The notes below the pieces were generated by a model. It worked only from the letters and a program-made list of their open reading frames with translations. It was not told the origin of the DNA and made no database searches. Of a stretch of DNA of 64,000 nt, positions 25,331 through 37,570 are shown one piece after another. The translations under genes and the position numbers were made by a program. Position 1 is the first letter of the stretch, and each line of letters opens with the position of its first letter. This DNA comes from Lingula anatina (lineage: Eukaryota > Brachiopoda > Lingulata > Lingulida > Lingulidae). The stretch lies in NCBI RefSeq assembly GCF_001039355.2, contig NW_019775944.1:15048-79047 (forward strand). Direction: 5' to 3'.

Positions 25331-27050
25331 TTGCTATCCTCACACACGTCACAAAACCATTTAGCTTCATTGTCTATAAGTTGTTGGTAAGTTTGTTCTG
25401 TCAGTTAAGCACATTTAGAATGAAACCATTTGTCACATAAGTCACATTGCACCCAAGTCCCCTCATGGTCACTTCTGCACTTATAGAAAAAATCATCTTC
25501 CTGTTCAGATTGTATGTTGCTACCTGACGTTTCAGCCACAACTGGTACAGAAGAGCTTTTGCCTTTACCTTTAACCTTTCCCTTCCCTTTGCCAGTTGCA
25601 GATTTAGCTCTCTTGGAGGGAGGTTCATAATCATCGTTCAACAACTCTTCATAACGCACCTCCACCAAAGAAGGAATTTCCTTGCTCAACAGTTCTTGTA
25701 ACTGCCTGACAGTCATTCTATTAGTGTACGGAAGCCCAGAAGCTTTAGCCAATGTCAACAGTTCTTTCCTTTTCCAGCGATTAGTAGCAAAAAGGTCAGG
25801 ATCCAGCACCAGCAGTGCCTTAAGTCGAGAACGTGTGTGAACTTTACCTTTGGAAATGTTGCTACGAATGTCTTCCATTGTGACTTCAGTTTTTTTGGCT
25901 TTCTGTGCTGCTTCCTTCTTCTTCTGGAAGATAGCATGACGAAGTTGGAGAGTTTTGTTCTTTCCTAATTTTCCTGAATAATCTCTTTACGGTATGTATT
26001 GTTTGCTACCATCATGTAGGCGGTAACCACTTGGTGAAACAGATCACACAGCAATGTTGATTTCTTAATGACAGATTCTAGTACATCTCTTACAATGTCA
26101 AAATCGGTAAGAAGAGAACTGTGCACTTCAAAATCAGCATGCACTTCAACTAATTGATCGTCTACAAAAAGTGAAGCCCAATGTGCTAAGAGTTCTTTGT
26201 TATGCAACAATGACTGAACAGAGAGTTGCAAGACATTTGCTCCAGATTCATGAAACAACTGTGTATTTTGAATCCTCTTCCTGTCCATCTCAAGGGCACT
26301 AAAAAAAAATCAAAAACACTGTCACGCACGTGGGTTAGTCCACCACCAGCATACTGCTTTCTTTCAATTGCCTGCAAAGATGTCTGATATGCAGACTTTT
26401 CTCGCAGGACTTCATATTTTTCTTCTAGATGTCGTAACAGGGTTGCTATCAAAAGTAGATCTGATGTCTGCAGTTGAACCTTTTTACTATACATATCCCT
26501 GAGGATTTTCTTTATCCATTTTTTACGAAGTTTTGCTGTTTTTTTCCAGCCAAATAATGAACAGCACCTGTCCCCTCTTCAGACATCTTTGTAATATTGG
26601 CACATTCACTAGTGGATGGCTTGTCTAACCCTGCAGATTTCCTTTTCAAGTATTCTTGTCGAAGGGCATCAACAACCAGACTGCACACCCGACGTTCACT
26701 ATTGCTTTGAGCGACATTCAATGTAGACTGCATGTAATTGTGTCCAGTGATATATTTGTGGATTTTTGAAAAAAAACTGTAAAATGGGACGTTGTCAACT
26801 TCTGGCGAGGTGAACATGTTTCTTCGTAAGCATTGTCAATGTTATACCAGACTTTCTTCACAAAAAACTTCCAACTCAGGAGTGAGTGATACTGCAGCAG
26901 AGTTCAAGTCCGTCTGCTGCTTTGTCTCTGGACTTTGTACACGGATACTATTTAGAATTGCTGCAGTGTCAATGGGGGGTGGGGGGGGGGTCAATTTGCA
27001 ACTCATGTGGCAATGGCTGCACATCAGCCACATCTTCAGTTAAAAATCCC
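25331..27050 (-). pseudogene. PHD-finger protein reading frame, decayed
   Basis: Minus-strand coding relic lying tail to tail with the transposase relic. Reading downward: SPEVDNVPFYSFF and SEEGTGAVHYLAG (26817-26512); a frame change at the A-rich tract near 26540; then HLEEKYEVLREKSAY (26494-26290), HNKELLAHWASLF (26288-25965) and a lysine-rich region. Residues KRKELLTLAKASGLPYTN followed by TVRQLQELLSKE look like a helix-extended-helix/SAP-type DNA-binding unit. A GKGKGK linker follows, then the PHD core TWVQCDLCDKWFHSKC. The rest of the PHD finger (KWFCDVCED) continues in frame after a TAA (about 25408-25410). Other lesions are a TGA at about 27085, a shift in the C-run at about 26980, and stops near 26835. 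It may be the C-terminal half of the helicase frame upstream (27086-30990). Host PHD gene duplication is an alternative. Confidence 0.65.
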
Positions 27051-27693
27051 TCCACAGAACAATAGTGCTCTTCGTCTTCTTCTTCTCATTCTTCCCCCCC
27101 ATCTAGCTCTTCCTTGATAGGTTCTATTGGTATTAAGGGTGTCTCACACACTTTGTATTCAACTCTGTAGCAAGATAAATTCTCACTTGGTTGAGCACCA
27201 ACCTCGTCAAATGTCTGATAAAACTGTACTATTTCAATTGGAGGGACTGGGCACTTGTGAGAACTGTAGTTCACCAGTTGTACATCTTCAGCTTTCCTGA
27301 CCCAGCCAACTGCCACACTCACCTGACCATGTTTAAAGGCACACCTGGCATCAATAACAGCGCTGTCCAAAGTAATCCCCTGGCACTATTAGGACTAATG
27401 GTATCTGAGACCTCGTTGCGGTGATTTTCCACAATTGTTTGCTGTGCCTGTAAATGAAAACCAATGCACTTCATTGACAATACCAGTGGTTTATACTTCC
27501 TTTGAAATTACTTTATAGGTTGGAGCCATTAGATTAGAATACTCTGTTTACATCCAGTGGTTTTATTTTTAAAAATCATTCAGTTAAAGATAATTTTTTT
27601 CTTTTTTTTATTTTAACTCCTTGTTACGTGTAGAGCATAGATTGAAAGAACTGATCAACTCATGTTGCGTTTTCATTCACATCAGTTACTTAA

Positions 27694-28031
27694 AGGGATA
27701 ATAACTCTTCGTTTTGGCCAAAAAATGAATTTTCCTGGAGTAAACAACAATTTTCCCATACTTACCAATGGTTAATGAATCCATTTTTACATTCAAAGTT
27801 AGTCCCTGTTTTTTTTTTCTAAAAATTTGGTTTTTTGTTAAAATCTCTTAAGAGATTATAACAGAGTATAGCCGTCAATGGAGGTCACGTGGTCTGAAGA
27901 CCAGCTCAGATATCAGAATAATAGCTATAACTGCCGTTTTTGTGGTAAAACAGAATATATTATATTACTGTAAGTTATTCACAATGTTTTTATTGTGAAA
28001 TATAAATCTCATACGAAGAGTTACTATCCCT
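27694..28031 (-). mobile_element. TTAA-flanked MITE, copy 3
   Basis: Element of 338 bp, flanked by TTAA at 27690-27693 and 28032-28035, with ends AGGGATAATAACTCTTCG and CGAAGAGTTACTATCCCT. It lies in opposite orientation to copies 1 and 2 (the ttttggccaaaa end is on the left). Its middle shares the gtcacgtg block with copy 2. It is inserted within the helicase relic, so it is younger than that gene. Confidence 0.9.
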
Positions 28032-28717
28032 TTAACATTTCTGACTGCCTTTTTTTGTATGACGGTGTGATTTTCAAAAGCTATATCTATGTAAAGAGCA
28101 CATAGCACATATAACGAAATGCAAAAAGGCATGTTATTTTACAGTAACATATGCATTTGCCCATACCTTGTAAATGTATAAGGCGACAATGCTATGGTCC
28201 TCTCGTTGTCTGGAAAATGTACTTTAAACTCTGGCTTGTCTTCATCTATTGCAACAACCTTCCCTTGCATGCCATTTACCTGGTCTTTTGAAAGGTTATT
28301 AACATTACTGGAACATCTGGTTTAAGTCGCAATAACTGCAAAGATTGAAAATGACATCAATATGGTTTTTTGTTTTTGTCTTACAAATGATAATCAACTA
28401 TAGTTGGATTTTGCAGCTATTCCTAAAGATTATATCATTTTCTTTCATATATAAGAATGTGTATAAAAATGGTATCCAAGGGGCTGGTCATTATTTAAGT
28501 TGGGAGGGAGGGGAATGGTTGGAGGAGAAAATTTAAGCTAAAAATTAGGTTTTGAAATTTGAAAATGACATAAGGGGGTATTGAGAAAAGTTATATGGGC
28601 TATATGTATGTGAATTTTTTCACCTTTCAATGAAGTTTTCGTAAAATTTCTATTAATTTTCAAAATGTTTTTTTACATCTTCTCACCATGTGTAATATTA
28701 GATTAACCACAAATATG

Positions 28718-28718
<1 letters not shown>

Positions 28719-28780
<62 letters not shown>
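28719..28780. repeat. (AT)n microsatellite
   Basis: About 60 bp of AT dinucleotides within the spacer of the helicase relic. Confidence 0.9.
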
Positions 28781-28783
<3 letters not shown>

Positions 28784-29110
28784 TTGTTCATCAAATTATT
28801 ATATCTCACTAAAATACATGTATGTATAAAATATCAACAAATCTTGTCTGATTAAATTTCATTATACCTTTCAACTTTCTTATCAAGCTAATAGTTTTCT
28901 TTTATATGAATGAATGGAATAAATTATTTAGTATTTATTATCTGCAATTAATCCTCTCTTATCACAGAGTGCCTACAATGAAGGGAAAAGTTGACAAAGT
29001 TTACATTTAAACGTTTCTTGTAAAACTATAAAATGTGTAAGTGATTTTTTTTTATTAAAGAACGCACATGATCAAACAGTATTTGTTCTGGGGTCCTTTA
29101 GTTTTCATAG

Positions 29111-30277
29111 TAAGGCCACACTTTTTTTATTTATATGGATGACATCATGCGCGCGCACCGATTTTCGTCCGTTCTCCGGAAAAAAAACTCACCCCCCCAA
29201 CCAAGTCGGTTGTCGCAAACGTCAAATTCATCTCTATAGGATTACAGTCAAGTTACACCACAATTAAAGTCACAAAGAGGACGGAGGCCGTCGTTTTGGA
29301 TTGGTATGCCATTGATAGTGGGCATGGAGATATCACTATAATTATATAATAATAATTTAATAATAATAATTTTTTGAGCACATGAAATGAGTGTACATTT
29401 ATGGGCTCTCTACACTACTAATTATAATATACATAAGTTTAAATACGTGTACATAGTAATAATAAAGTTAAAGTATAATACCAGGTGTCATCTCATTTTG
29501 GATAGCTTCCGTTTTCTCATAGCACTGTTTATAAAATTTACAAGTGCGGACACACTTTTCTCATTTGACACATTTCATATGGCGGATAGTGTATCGTCTG
29601 CTAGACCCTGCACATTTACCTCTATATGAAAGGCTGGCAGCGGCCAGTGATTATCGCCCGCAAAATTTCAGCGGCATTCTGTCCAAGGCAGCACATGTTT
29701 TTTGTAGCGAAAACAGGGTCGACAAGGTCGTCGAGGTATTAGGTGGGCTGAAGGTCGGACAGGCCACCCGACAGATTGGCTGCCTCGTGCGAGTCAAAGT
29801 AGACAAAACGGCATTGACCGAAATGACCTTTAATAGGTTTGGTAGTGTAAAGCATATCTTTGAATGCTTTTTTAACATTTCTGTTAAGTGTTCATAATGC
29901 TTTAATATTCTGAGAGCACAAATAAAGACACACTGTTTGTTTATTATCTGTTTTATTGATTGTTATACCAGCAAATTGCATAAAATAACCTTAATATAGA
30001 TTTGGTAATATGCAGCATATCTATTCATAACCTTTTTTTACCTTTCTACGTAATATTGACAATGCTTTAATATTTTGAGGGCATGGATAAAGACATAGTG
30101 TTGGTTTGATACGTATTTCGGTGGTAAATGTGTTTATAGCTGTGTACTGACAGCATTCCTTTACTTAAGTAGAATTTTGTTGTTTTTTTGGACTGTTTTT
30201 TTTTTCGCCCGCTCGCGCCGATTTCGGGGTCTCCAGAGGATGTCATCCATAAAAATAAAAAAAAAATTATGGCCTAA
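29111..30277. mobile_element. 1.2 kb element with terminal inverted repeats
   Basis: The left end (AAGGCCACACTTTTTTTATTT, then TATGGATGACATC and later CCGATTTTCG) pairs with the reverse complement of the right end (TTAGGCCATAATTTTTTTTT, then TATGGATGACATC and CCGAAATCGGCG). The interior contains a 117-codon frame (29544-29897, LSKAAHVFCSENRVDK, GGLKVGQATRQIGCLVRVK). It resembles no family I know, so the element looks non-autonomous. It sits within the helicase relic. Confidence 0.65.
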
Positions 30278-30990
30278 GTAATAACATCTATCACCAACTA
30301 CTCATGAGCCTTGTCTGAATACACACGTCACCCTCATCTTGAGATGTTATAATTGTTGGATCTCCTGGTAGTCTTTATAGGGCTCTGGCATTGTGGTACT
30401 CCACCTCGAATTTGGTTGCAAACAGAAACGTTGGGTTTGTAGATTTATCTGATAGGGTACGAGAGTGTCCCAAAAGATAGTCATCAGATATTTTAGCGAG
30501 AAAACTTCTTGCTGACTCCTGAATAGCAGCAATAAATGAAGGATCCTACTGGCGTTTGACATCTGTCAACAATATGTAATGTGGGAAGACTTGGCTAAAG
30601 ATATCCGACTGGAAAGCAAAATGCACATAATCCACATAATCATGATTTGGGACAGGTGGCAGTTGCTAAAAATCACCACTGAAAATGACTTGCACCCCCC
30701 CCCCATCAATATTTAAGATCCTCTGACAGCTCGTACTCGAATTGCTCAAACAACCTCAGAAAACATGGACACCTCATCCTAAATAAGACAGTCCATATTT
30801 GTGATTCCATTATATCTGCCTTTGTATTGGGGGTCCCTCAAAATACGGGTGGCCAAGTGTTCTTTGTTGTGTCTTCCATCATCCAAACCAAAAGTTGAAT
30901 GCACTCTGCGGGCACCGATCTTTTTTAAAAGGAGGGCAGATATCCCTGTTGTTGTGACAAAGACAGAGAGATAATTCATGAACATGACAT

Positions 30991-33335
30991 CTTAAATTTC
31001 CAGTTAAATAGCAAAAATGTAAAAATTAAAGGCTAAAAAATCGACACAAATTAATTTCTGGATTTTTCTGGTAAACTGAATGACTGCCATTCATTCTTAT
31101 TTTCTGTTTTAATGCTTGATTCATTGAACTTAAATTGGGGTAGTGTACCATTGTCCTAAAAGGCTTCATGGATTTTAATAAGCCCGGTATATGTATTTCA
31201 TTGCTTGGCTACTTTAATAAAAGTCACAAGAACACAGTCTGGAAATTTCATCAACAGCTTACAGTTCTGATTTCAGCAAGTTACCAGTTAATGTACTAAT
31301 AAGGTGTTCCGTGCACATCAGCACTAGCCCTCTTTCCAGGCACCTTAAATCAGCTTACTGGGCAGTCAATATTCAAGTGGGGGTCAATGTTCAAGTATCA
31401 GAAGTTTCAATCATTGTATGATGGATACTTAAAAGATCAATCTGTGCATTGTCAAATACCTCTCTATTGAAATGCTCATTTTTAATCTAGACAGGTAGAC
31501 ATTCATAAGCTTAGCTTGTTTATTTTCCAGTACCGTCTTATAAACACGTGTTTTTCTCAATTTAATTTGGGCACTTAAAAGTCCCTAAGCTGAACCTGTT
31601 TATTCTCCAATAAACACTCATTTACAATCTAAATTTGGACACACAGAATGCCTTTCGGTTATGATAGTCCAATCATCCAAAATTATTGCATTAAAATTGT
31701 TCTGTCCTCTGTGACACTAGTGAGGGATTAAAGTTAAATGTGTTAATACAAAGCAGACACACACACTGTCTAGAATTTAGGATAAAACATCTGGGGCATT
31801 GCAAATAATTTGTATGCATAGGTGAAAGTTGTTAAAACTGAAAATCCTGAAAACATAGCTTGCAATTTCTCATCTCATTTAGACCATTAAGAAAAAAAAA
31901 TCAAAATGAAGACCAAATCCTGAAATCAGGCATAATCCTGAAACTTTCACCCATGTGTATAGAATGAACATTTAAGTGTGTTTTATTTTAAAGAATACAT
32001 ATAAAACAGCAAAAACAACATACCTGAATATGAATCAAATTTACATGCGTTGAAAGCATTTTACACTCGTACACACACCATGTTTGTTTTCTTATTAAGT
32101 GATCAAGAGCCATTTGTTATTTATAGTACTTAAATTGTACGCCTACACAATGGGCGAAAAAAATAGTGAATGAAAGAACACACAAAAAAAAACTTCTTGT
32201 GTGCTACGTGTACATGTATATACTCATATTCCTTACCTTTTTGTATTTCTTCTTTAATTCATTCACTATTCTTGAGTTGTATTCTTTCCTGTACCAGCTT
32301 GTCTACATAACAGAATATTGTGTCCAAGCACTGGTACCTCAAGCGCTTCCTCCTGCGTTAACATCGTTAGCCCCAGTGCCCAGCCACGCTGAGATGTAAA
32401 CACCACGTGGAATTTCGTCATTTATAAATATTGACCTCAGCGTCAATCAAAAAAAAAAAAAAAAAAAAGCCTGGCCAATGACAAGGCTTCTTCTCCGTAA
32501 GCCCGGTGTAATGCGACCTCTAGAGACTCTCTGTGACAGCCGAGCGTGAGCTTACTCTATTTTATTGTCTCTATGGGGGTAAATGGGGACTTTACGACAT
32601 TCGGTTTGAAGGCTTTAACCACTTTTGATAGTTTTTTGCATTGTATTATGTTCATGTGGCAGTCTAAGATTGTTCTAGGTGGTTTTAAAATTTATGCACC
32701 AGGTTTTAAAATCATTTAGCGACTTTACGACAATCGTTTACTATCCAATCAAGGTGACAGCCGAGCGCCTATGTAGCTTCGACACAACTGCGCAGTTAGT
32801 TAAAAAGTAAGTAGAAACATATGATTCATTTGCCAAAACTCTATTGAAGTTATTTTTCACAAATTCACATTTGAGATCAATACATCCATGAACTCATGGT
32901 ATGAATAAGATTGCGCTTCACAACAAAAAATATGTTGGAATGCGTTGATACAAGCAATCTCCCATGTCCGGTATAGTCGGTCTATATTGTATGTACATGT
33001 AGGTTATGAGCTTGGAAAGTAAGCAGGGACTGTGATAAAGTGGATGGAATATATAAGTTGCTAAAAGAAGGTGAGATGTTCTGCCTCTGCTAGATACACC
33101 AGCCTCAGCCATATGCTGAGATATGTACACCCCTGGGGAAAAGGGTGGGGAGGCAGATGTAGAGGGCTACGTTTAGGCCCACAATACAGGAAATATTTTG
33201 TTAGTTAACCTCCTGTGGTACTTATCAAGACGCTGGCCGAAAGAAAGACTAGCTAAGCCTAAGAGATATCTGATAGACTGAGAGAAAGGAAAATGCTAAC
33301 ACTATAAAGATCCCACGATGATTTTGATACCTATT
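30991..33335. other. Non-coding stretch
   Basis: No coding exon is recognised. A poly-A run lies at about 32449-32468. Beyond it, to about 32810, is a slightly GC-richer part with a repeated gtgacagccgagcg block (about 32532 and 32756), probably an unnamed dispersed repeat. From about 33000 the sequence is related to the repeat field further right. Confidence 0.4.
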
Positions 33336-33492
33336 AGGGCCGTAGCCTGAGCAAAATGCCAGGGGGGCAGTGAGCGGACGGGAGGGGGCGAAGCCCCCGA
33401 GGGGGGAGGGGATGAGCCTCTACCAGTGTGGAAAATTCTAAATCCCAGCTGCCCCCCTGCCCCCCCCCCCTCCCCCGGAGGCTACGGCCCTG
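33336..33492. mobile_element. Short GC-rich MITE with 6 bp target duplication
   Basis: Element of 157 bp. The ends AGGGCCGTAGCC and GGCTACGGCCCT are exact inverted repeats, and a G/C-run-rich interior also pairs (GGGGGGCAG with CTGCCCCCC). Both sides carry CCTATT (33330-33335 and 33493-33498), fitting a target-site duplication. Confidence 0.8.
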
Positions 33493-33599
33493 CCTATTGG
33501 TATAGGACCCTGTGGGAATAGGACATTGTGGTCTCAATGGAAGGAGTTCCAGTAATCAAAATAAACATTCCCTTTGACTGTAAATGGTATTTTAAAGAG

Positions 33600-36500
33600 G
33601 CTTTCATGATTTTGGTTTTATATGTATTCAGATCCATATGATTATTTTCTGACCAAAAATGATAAGAAAGATTTGGTTAGAGGCTTGTTGCAATTGACTC
33701 ATGGTAGCTCGTTTGCCCATTCTATAAACAGTATTGTAAAAAACCCAATAGATCCACATACAAAGGGTATGAATAAGCTACTGATATAAAAGAAAAATGA
33801 AACTATAAATCTACCTGTACACCAAAAACGGTACACGTTGAAACTCTAAGAGGATAATCACAATTCAGGTACATGCATTCTTGACTTGAAGACTTGATTT
33901 CATAAAGGATTGCATCTTCAATTTAAGAAATGTTCGTGGTTGTGAGTCTCACCCCACTCCCCATGAAGAGGAAAGCCATATTAAATGACAGTTGCTTAAG
34001 GCTAACACGTGTACCTGGTTGTGAATTTTAACCTACACATGGAGTGACACCTCAACTTTGGATTTAAAGTAGTTAGAGAGAAATTGAATATTTTGTAGAA
34101 AATTTACTCGCCAAAAAATAATATTCCATATTAAGTGGTAACCCTGTAGATCTATCTCCCGTGCCCTCAACACATTTACGTAGTAGTATTGACTAAATTT
34201 GCTATGGAAATATATACCTTAACATTAGGTCACACGCACTTGTATAAATATGGATTTATATGCATCTTGCACTCATGTCCAAAGAAAGCTTTGGGTAGAG
34301 ACTTCTTGCAGTTAACTCAGGGTGTCTAGTTTGTCAATTTTATAGGCAGTTGCCAGGTTGGATTCAATGTTTTTGAGAAAATGTTTTTGTCACTACATGT
34401 ATGTTAAAGAATAAAATGATAAACCCACAGATCAATGGAATTTTGAATGAATTTATAGTGATAAAAGACAAGTTATTTGGGGAACAAGTTAATAGATCCA
34501 CATATGAATGACATGAACAAGATACGTGTTTAAAAAAAAATGAAACTAAAAACCTGCATCAAAATCCGTGCACGTTTAGATAGTGTTCTTTAATTGCATT
34601 ACTTCAATTTAAGTATCCCTGGCCTAAATACTCTCTTTAATAAAGGTTTTATTATATCAAAATGTATATTTAAGTTACATTTTAAATAAAAAAGACATAT
34701 GCATTCTTGAGTCCAAGACACACCACCCCAAAGAAAGAAGCCAATTTAAATGACAGTTTCTAAAGGCCAACACATGTACCTGGTTGTGAATTGTGACATA
34801 GATCTATATATCCCGCGTGCCCTCAAAGACCCAGACTCTGCAACATGATAACCCCAGTGTGTATTCAACCTATTTTATTGATATAAATGGAATGTTTACC
34901 TTCGATTTTATATGAGACATGAGTCTGTGTAGTAAATTGGATCTGTTTTGATGGGAATGGAATACATGTTGCTTAAAGAAGTTATTTTATTGCCACTAGA
35001 TACACCATCCACAAAGCCAATATCTACGGTGGTTGGAAGGCATAAATGCATTTTTGACTACCCCTGTGGTATTTATCTATTTATTTATAGATTTATTTAT
35101 TTAAAGTGTCGCATATTCTTAAAACATAAAATACATGCAAACCAGCATAAAGTAAACTACTAGTTAAAAAGAATATCCAGCCATATTTAGCTTATGAGAC
35201 ATATTTAAAAGATTTCCGTCTTTTAAACATTTTAAAAACTGTCTTAGCTAATAAAAATTGGTATTCACAATTCATAATAAAAACAATTTTTTCTACATCA
35301 CTATAATTGCTAAAACATGGATTAAAATAGTGACATTTATCTAAAAGTTCTTGTCATGAATCTGAATAAAAAGGACATATTATAAGGAAGTGAAGCTCAT
35401 CTTCTGTATTTTTTCTTTCGCAATAAAAACAAAGTATTTCATTTATCCAGATGGCGACTGACGTTTAGGCATTCTAATTCATTGAAAGGAAGGAAAGGGC
35501 TGTTTAATAAAGATCCCTTAAAATTCTTTTTTAAAATCTCAGGGGAGTCACCTGCACTCCTGTCACCCCCATCCCTCTGTGGCCCTGAACTTGCATTTTA
35601 ATTTCAAAGTACGTATACGTTTACATCCTGACAACCATGCAAGGGAATCTTAAAAGAAAATGTCATTGTAACATACAGTATACTTATGTGTGCGATTGTG
35701 ACTGTGTTAGTGTAGTGTGTTTGTCTCTTTCCGTTTATGTTCGTGTATATCCGTTTATCCATAAAACACTCCCTTTATCATTTCGCAGCACTGGCCCCAC
35801 TGATAGGAGTTCCAGTATTTATCGATAATCGATATGGCCGTGACTGGTGTTCAAATTGGCTGTCATAACTTAAGTTTCATATGCATACTGCACTCATGTC
35901 AGAAGAAAGCTTTGGTTAGAGGCTTTTTGCAATTGACTCATGGTGTCTAGTTTGCCAGTTTTATAGTCAGTTCTCGGGGTGGATTTTTAAATCATTAAAA
36001 GTAATAAATAAATTTAATAAAATAATAGAAAACATTAAAATGTGTTTGAAAATAGTTTCTGTTTCTAAGTTACAGATTAAATAGATAAACACACAGAGTA
36101 ATGTAATTTTGAAAGAATTTGCAGTGATGACAGCCAAGTTATAGAACAGGCAAATACATCCACATTCAAGTGGTATGAACAATGTACTGGTTTAAGAGAA
36201 AAACGAAACTAAAAACCTGCTTCAAAATTCATGAACGTTTAGATGGTATCCTCTAAGTGCATTACTACAATTTAGGTATTCCTGACCTGAATACTGTCTT
36301 AAATAAAGGATTTATTTGATCAAAAAGTATATTTAAGTTATATTTTAAATTAAGAAAAGACGTGCGGTTTTGGTCTGATTAACACGAACCACCCCAAAGA
36401 AGGGAGTCATATTAAATGACAGGTACCCCCTGTAGTTAAAACTAACACGTGTACCTTGTTATGATTTGAAACCTTGACCTATATCCAGTGCCCACAACGA

Positions 36501-36660
36501 CCCAGACCATTCAAACATACTATGCATTCATGAGGCACCATTGATTAATACTGCCAGGGAAATATTTACCTCAAACTTAGTTTACACGCACTTGTATAAA
36601 TATTGTAATTGGGTCATGAGATTGGATAGGAAACGGGGCATGTTATAAGGCAAGCGGATA
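33600..36660 (+). repeat. Field of diverged tandem repeats
   Basis: A unit recurs at about 33600-34240, 34240-34880 and 35877-36600. It contains gactcatggtgtctagtttg-like and aaaaatgaaactaaaaacctg-like blocks, then cataTTAAATGACAg and aacacgtgtacctggtt. A further shared block (gaatgg-aataca-gttgctaaaagaag) appears near 33044, 34960 and 36650. The spacing between the second and third units is enlarged by an insertion that includes the LINE 3' end at 35075-35450. There is no coding content. Confidence 0.7.
35075..35450 (-). mobile_element. 3' end of a non-LTR retrotransposon (LINE)
   Basis: On the minus strand the frame reads ILCFYCERKNTEDELHFLIICPF, then, after small shifts, KCHYFNPCF and a terminal FKMFKRRKSFKYVS before a stop. 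C-x2-C followed by E-(D/H)E-x-H-F-L-x2-C is the usual C-terminal zinc-knuckle-like motif after the reverse transcriptase in many LINEs. It is 5'-truncated and decayed. Confidence 0.75.
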
Positions 36661-36734
36661 GAACATATCTTTCTAAAAGAAACTTTCATGCTTTATTGTA
36701 TGCAATGTTTTGATACCATAAATGTAGCTAAATT

Positions 36735-37570
36735 ATGACAAATTATTGAAGTTGGACATCGGAGGTAAAACAATGCTATAAAGCCCTTATACATGATTAT
36801 GTGAAAACTGGTACTTTGTTAAATGGGAAAATCTAAAAAAAATCTTTGAAAATAAAAGAGGGATCTCTGTTCAGAGCTTTTGTCTCTTGTTCTTTATTAT
36901 CTGTATGTTAATGGCTGCAAAACTGAATTAGAAAAAAAAAAAAAAAAAGAACCGAATGCAATTAGTTGGTTGTACAGTATAGCAGGTATTTGTTACTCAG
37001 GTACGTGGACGACATGTCTTTATTTTCTGACTGTACAGAAAGTTCACAAAAACGTAAAATACTTCATCAATAAATACTGATAAATGGTCTTTGACTGTAA
37101 AAGTAAGAAAGTATTGATATTTAGAAAAAGGGGCGATATAACGAAGTGTTGTCTTGTAAAGGCCAAAACCAGTTAACGGATTTTTTTATTTGGGTTTCAC
37201 ATTGAATTATAATGGTAGTTTTTCCACAAAGTTCAAAAACATTGACTTTTGCTTCACCCTAACAATATAATCCTACATGTATGTCCCTAACTATATAATA
37301 CGTCAAGCTACACACGATTTGCTGGCTGTACAACAGCAGACTACTCTATTTGTTATAGAACATTCAAGAGAATGCTGCTTATGCAGACGCCTCGTAGATC
37401 ACATAACGATGTGACAAAACTAACACCACTGCATTTCAAGAAGCGCATCAGTCAATTAAGCTTCTCTTCCCATAAACATACCAAAGCAATTAGTCTTCAG
37501 AGAGAAGTCGCGTTACCACAGGGAAAATGCCAACATTGTGACAATATCGAGGGTAAATTTCTTTTCATTT
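36735..37570 (+). pseudogene. Reverse transcriptase fragment of a LINE, frameshifted
   Basis: Scattered plus-strand peptides follow the order of a LINE reverse transcriptase palm. LDIGGKTMLYKAL is followed by a region around 36870-36930 that reads like the 'SPLLFxLFINDL' block in shifting frames. RYVDDMSLFSD (the catalytic Y-x-D-D) lies at about 37000-37035. DKWSLTVKVRK and LIFRKRG follow at about 37080-37130, and a LGF-type piece at about 37190. The 3' part (37372-37572, PRRSHNDVTKLTPLHFKKRI) may continue the same element. Multiple shifts and a poly-A run at 36930-36948 show it is dead. Confidence 0.6.

Larger units (their letters stand above)
27086..30990 (-). pseudogene. PIF1-like helicase, decayed, interrupted by younger elements
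   Basis: Three separated minus-strand parts match the order of PIF1-type helicases. At 30990-30740 are TTGISALLLKKIGARRVHSTFGL and NMDCLILDEVSMFSE, the latter a Walker-B-type DEVSM. At 30560-30347 is a broken middle (YQINLQTQRFCLQPNS). At 28330-28148 is NLSKDQVNGMQGKVVAIDED ending at donor ACAAG/gtatgg, with one base lost. From 27450 (acceptor ttacag) to 27086 comes KHGQVSVAVGWVRKAEDVQL, corresponding to the HGQxYVALSR motif. The Walker A motif was not found. The parts are split by a TTAA MITE (27694-28031) and a 1.2 kb terminal-repeat element (29111-30277), which explains part of the spacing. PIF1 helicases are widespread in Helitrons and some other transposons. Here the gene faces a P-like transposase. 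Confidence 0.7.
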
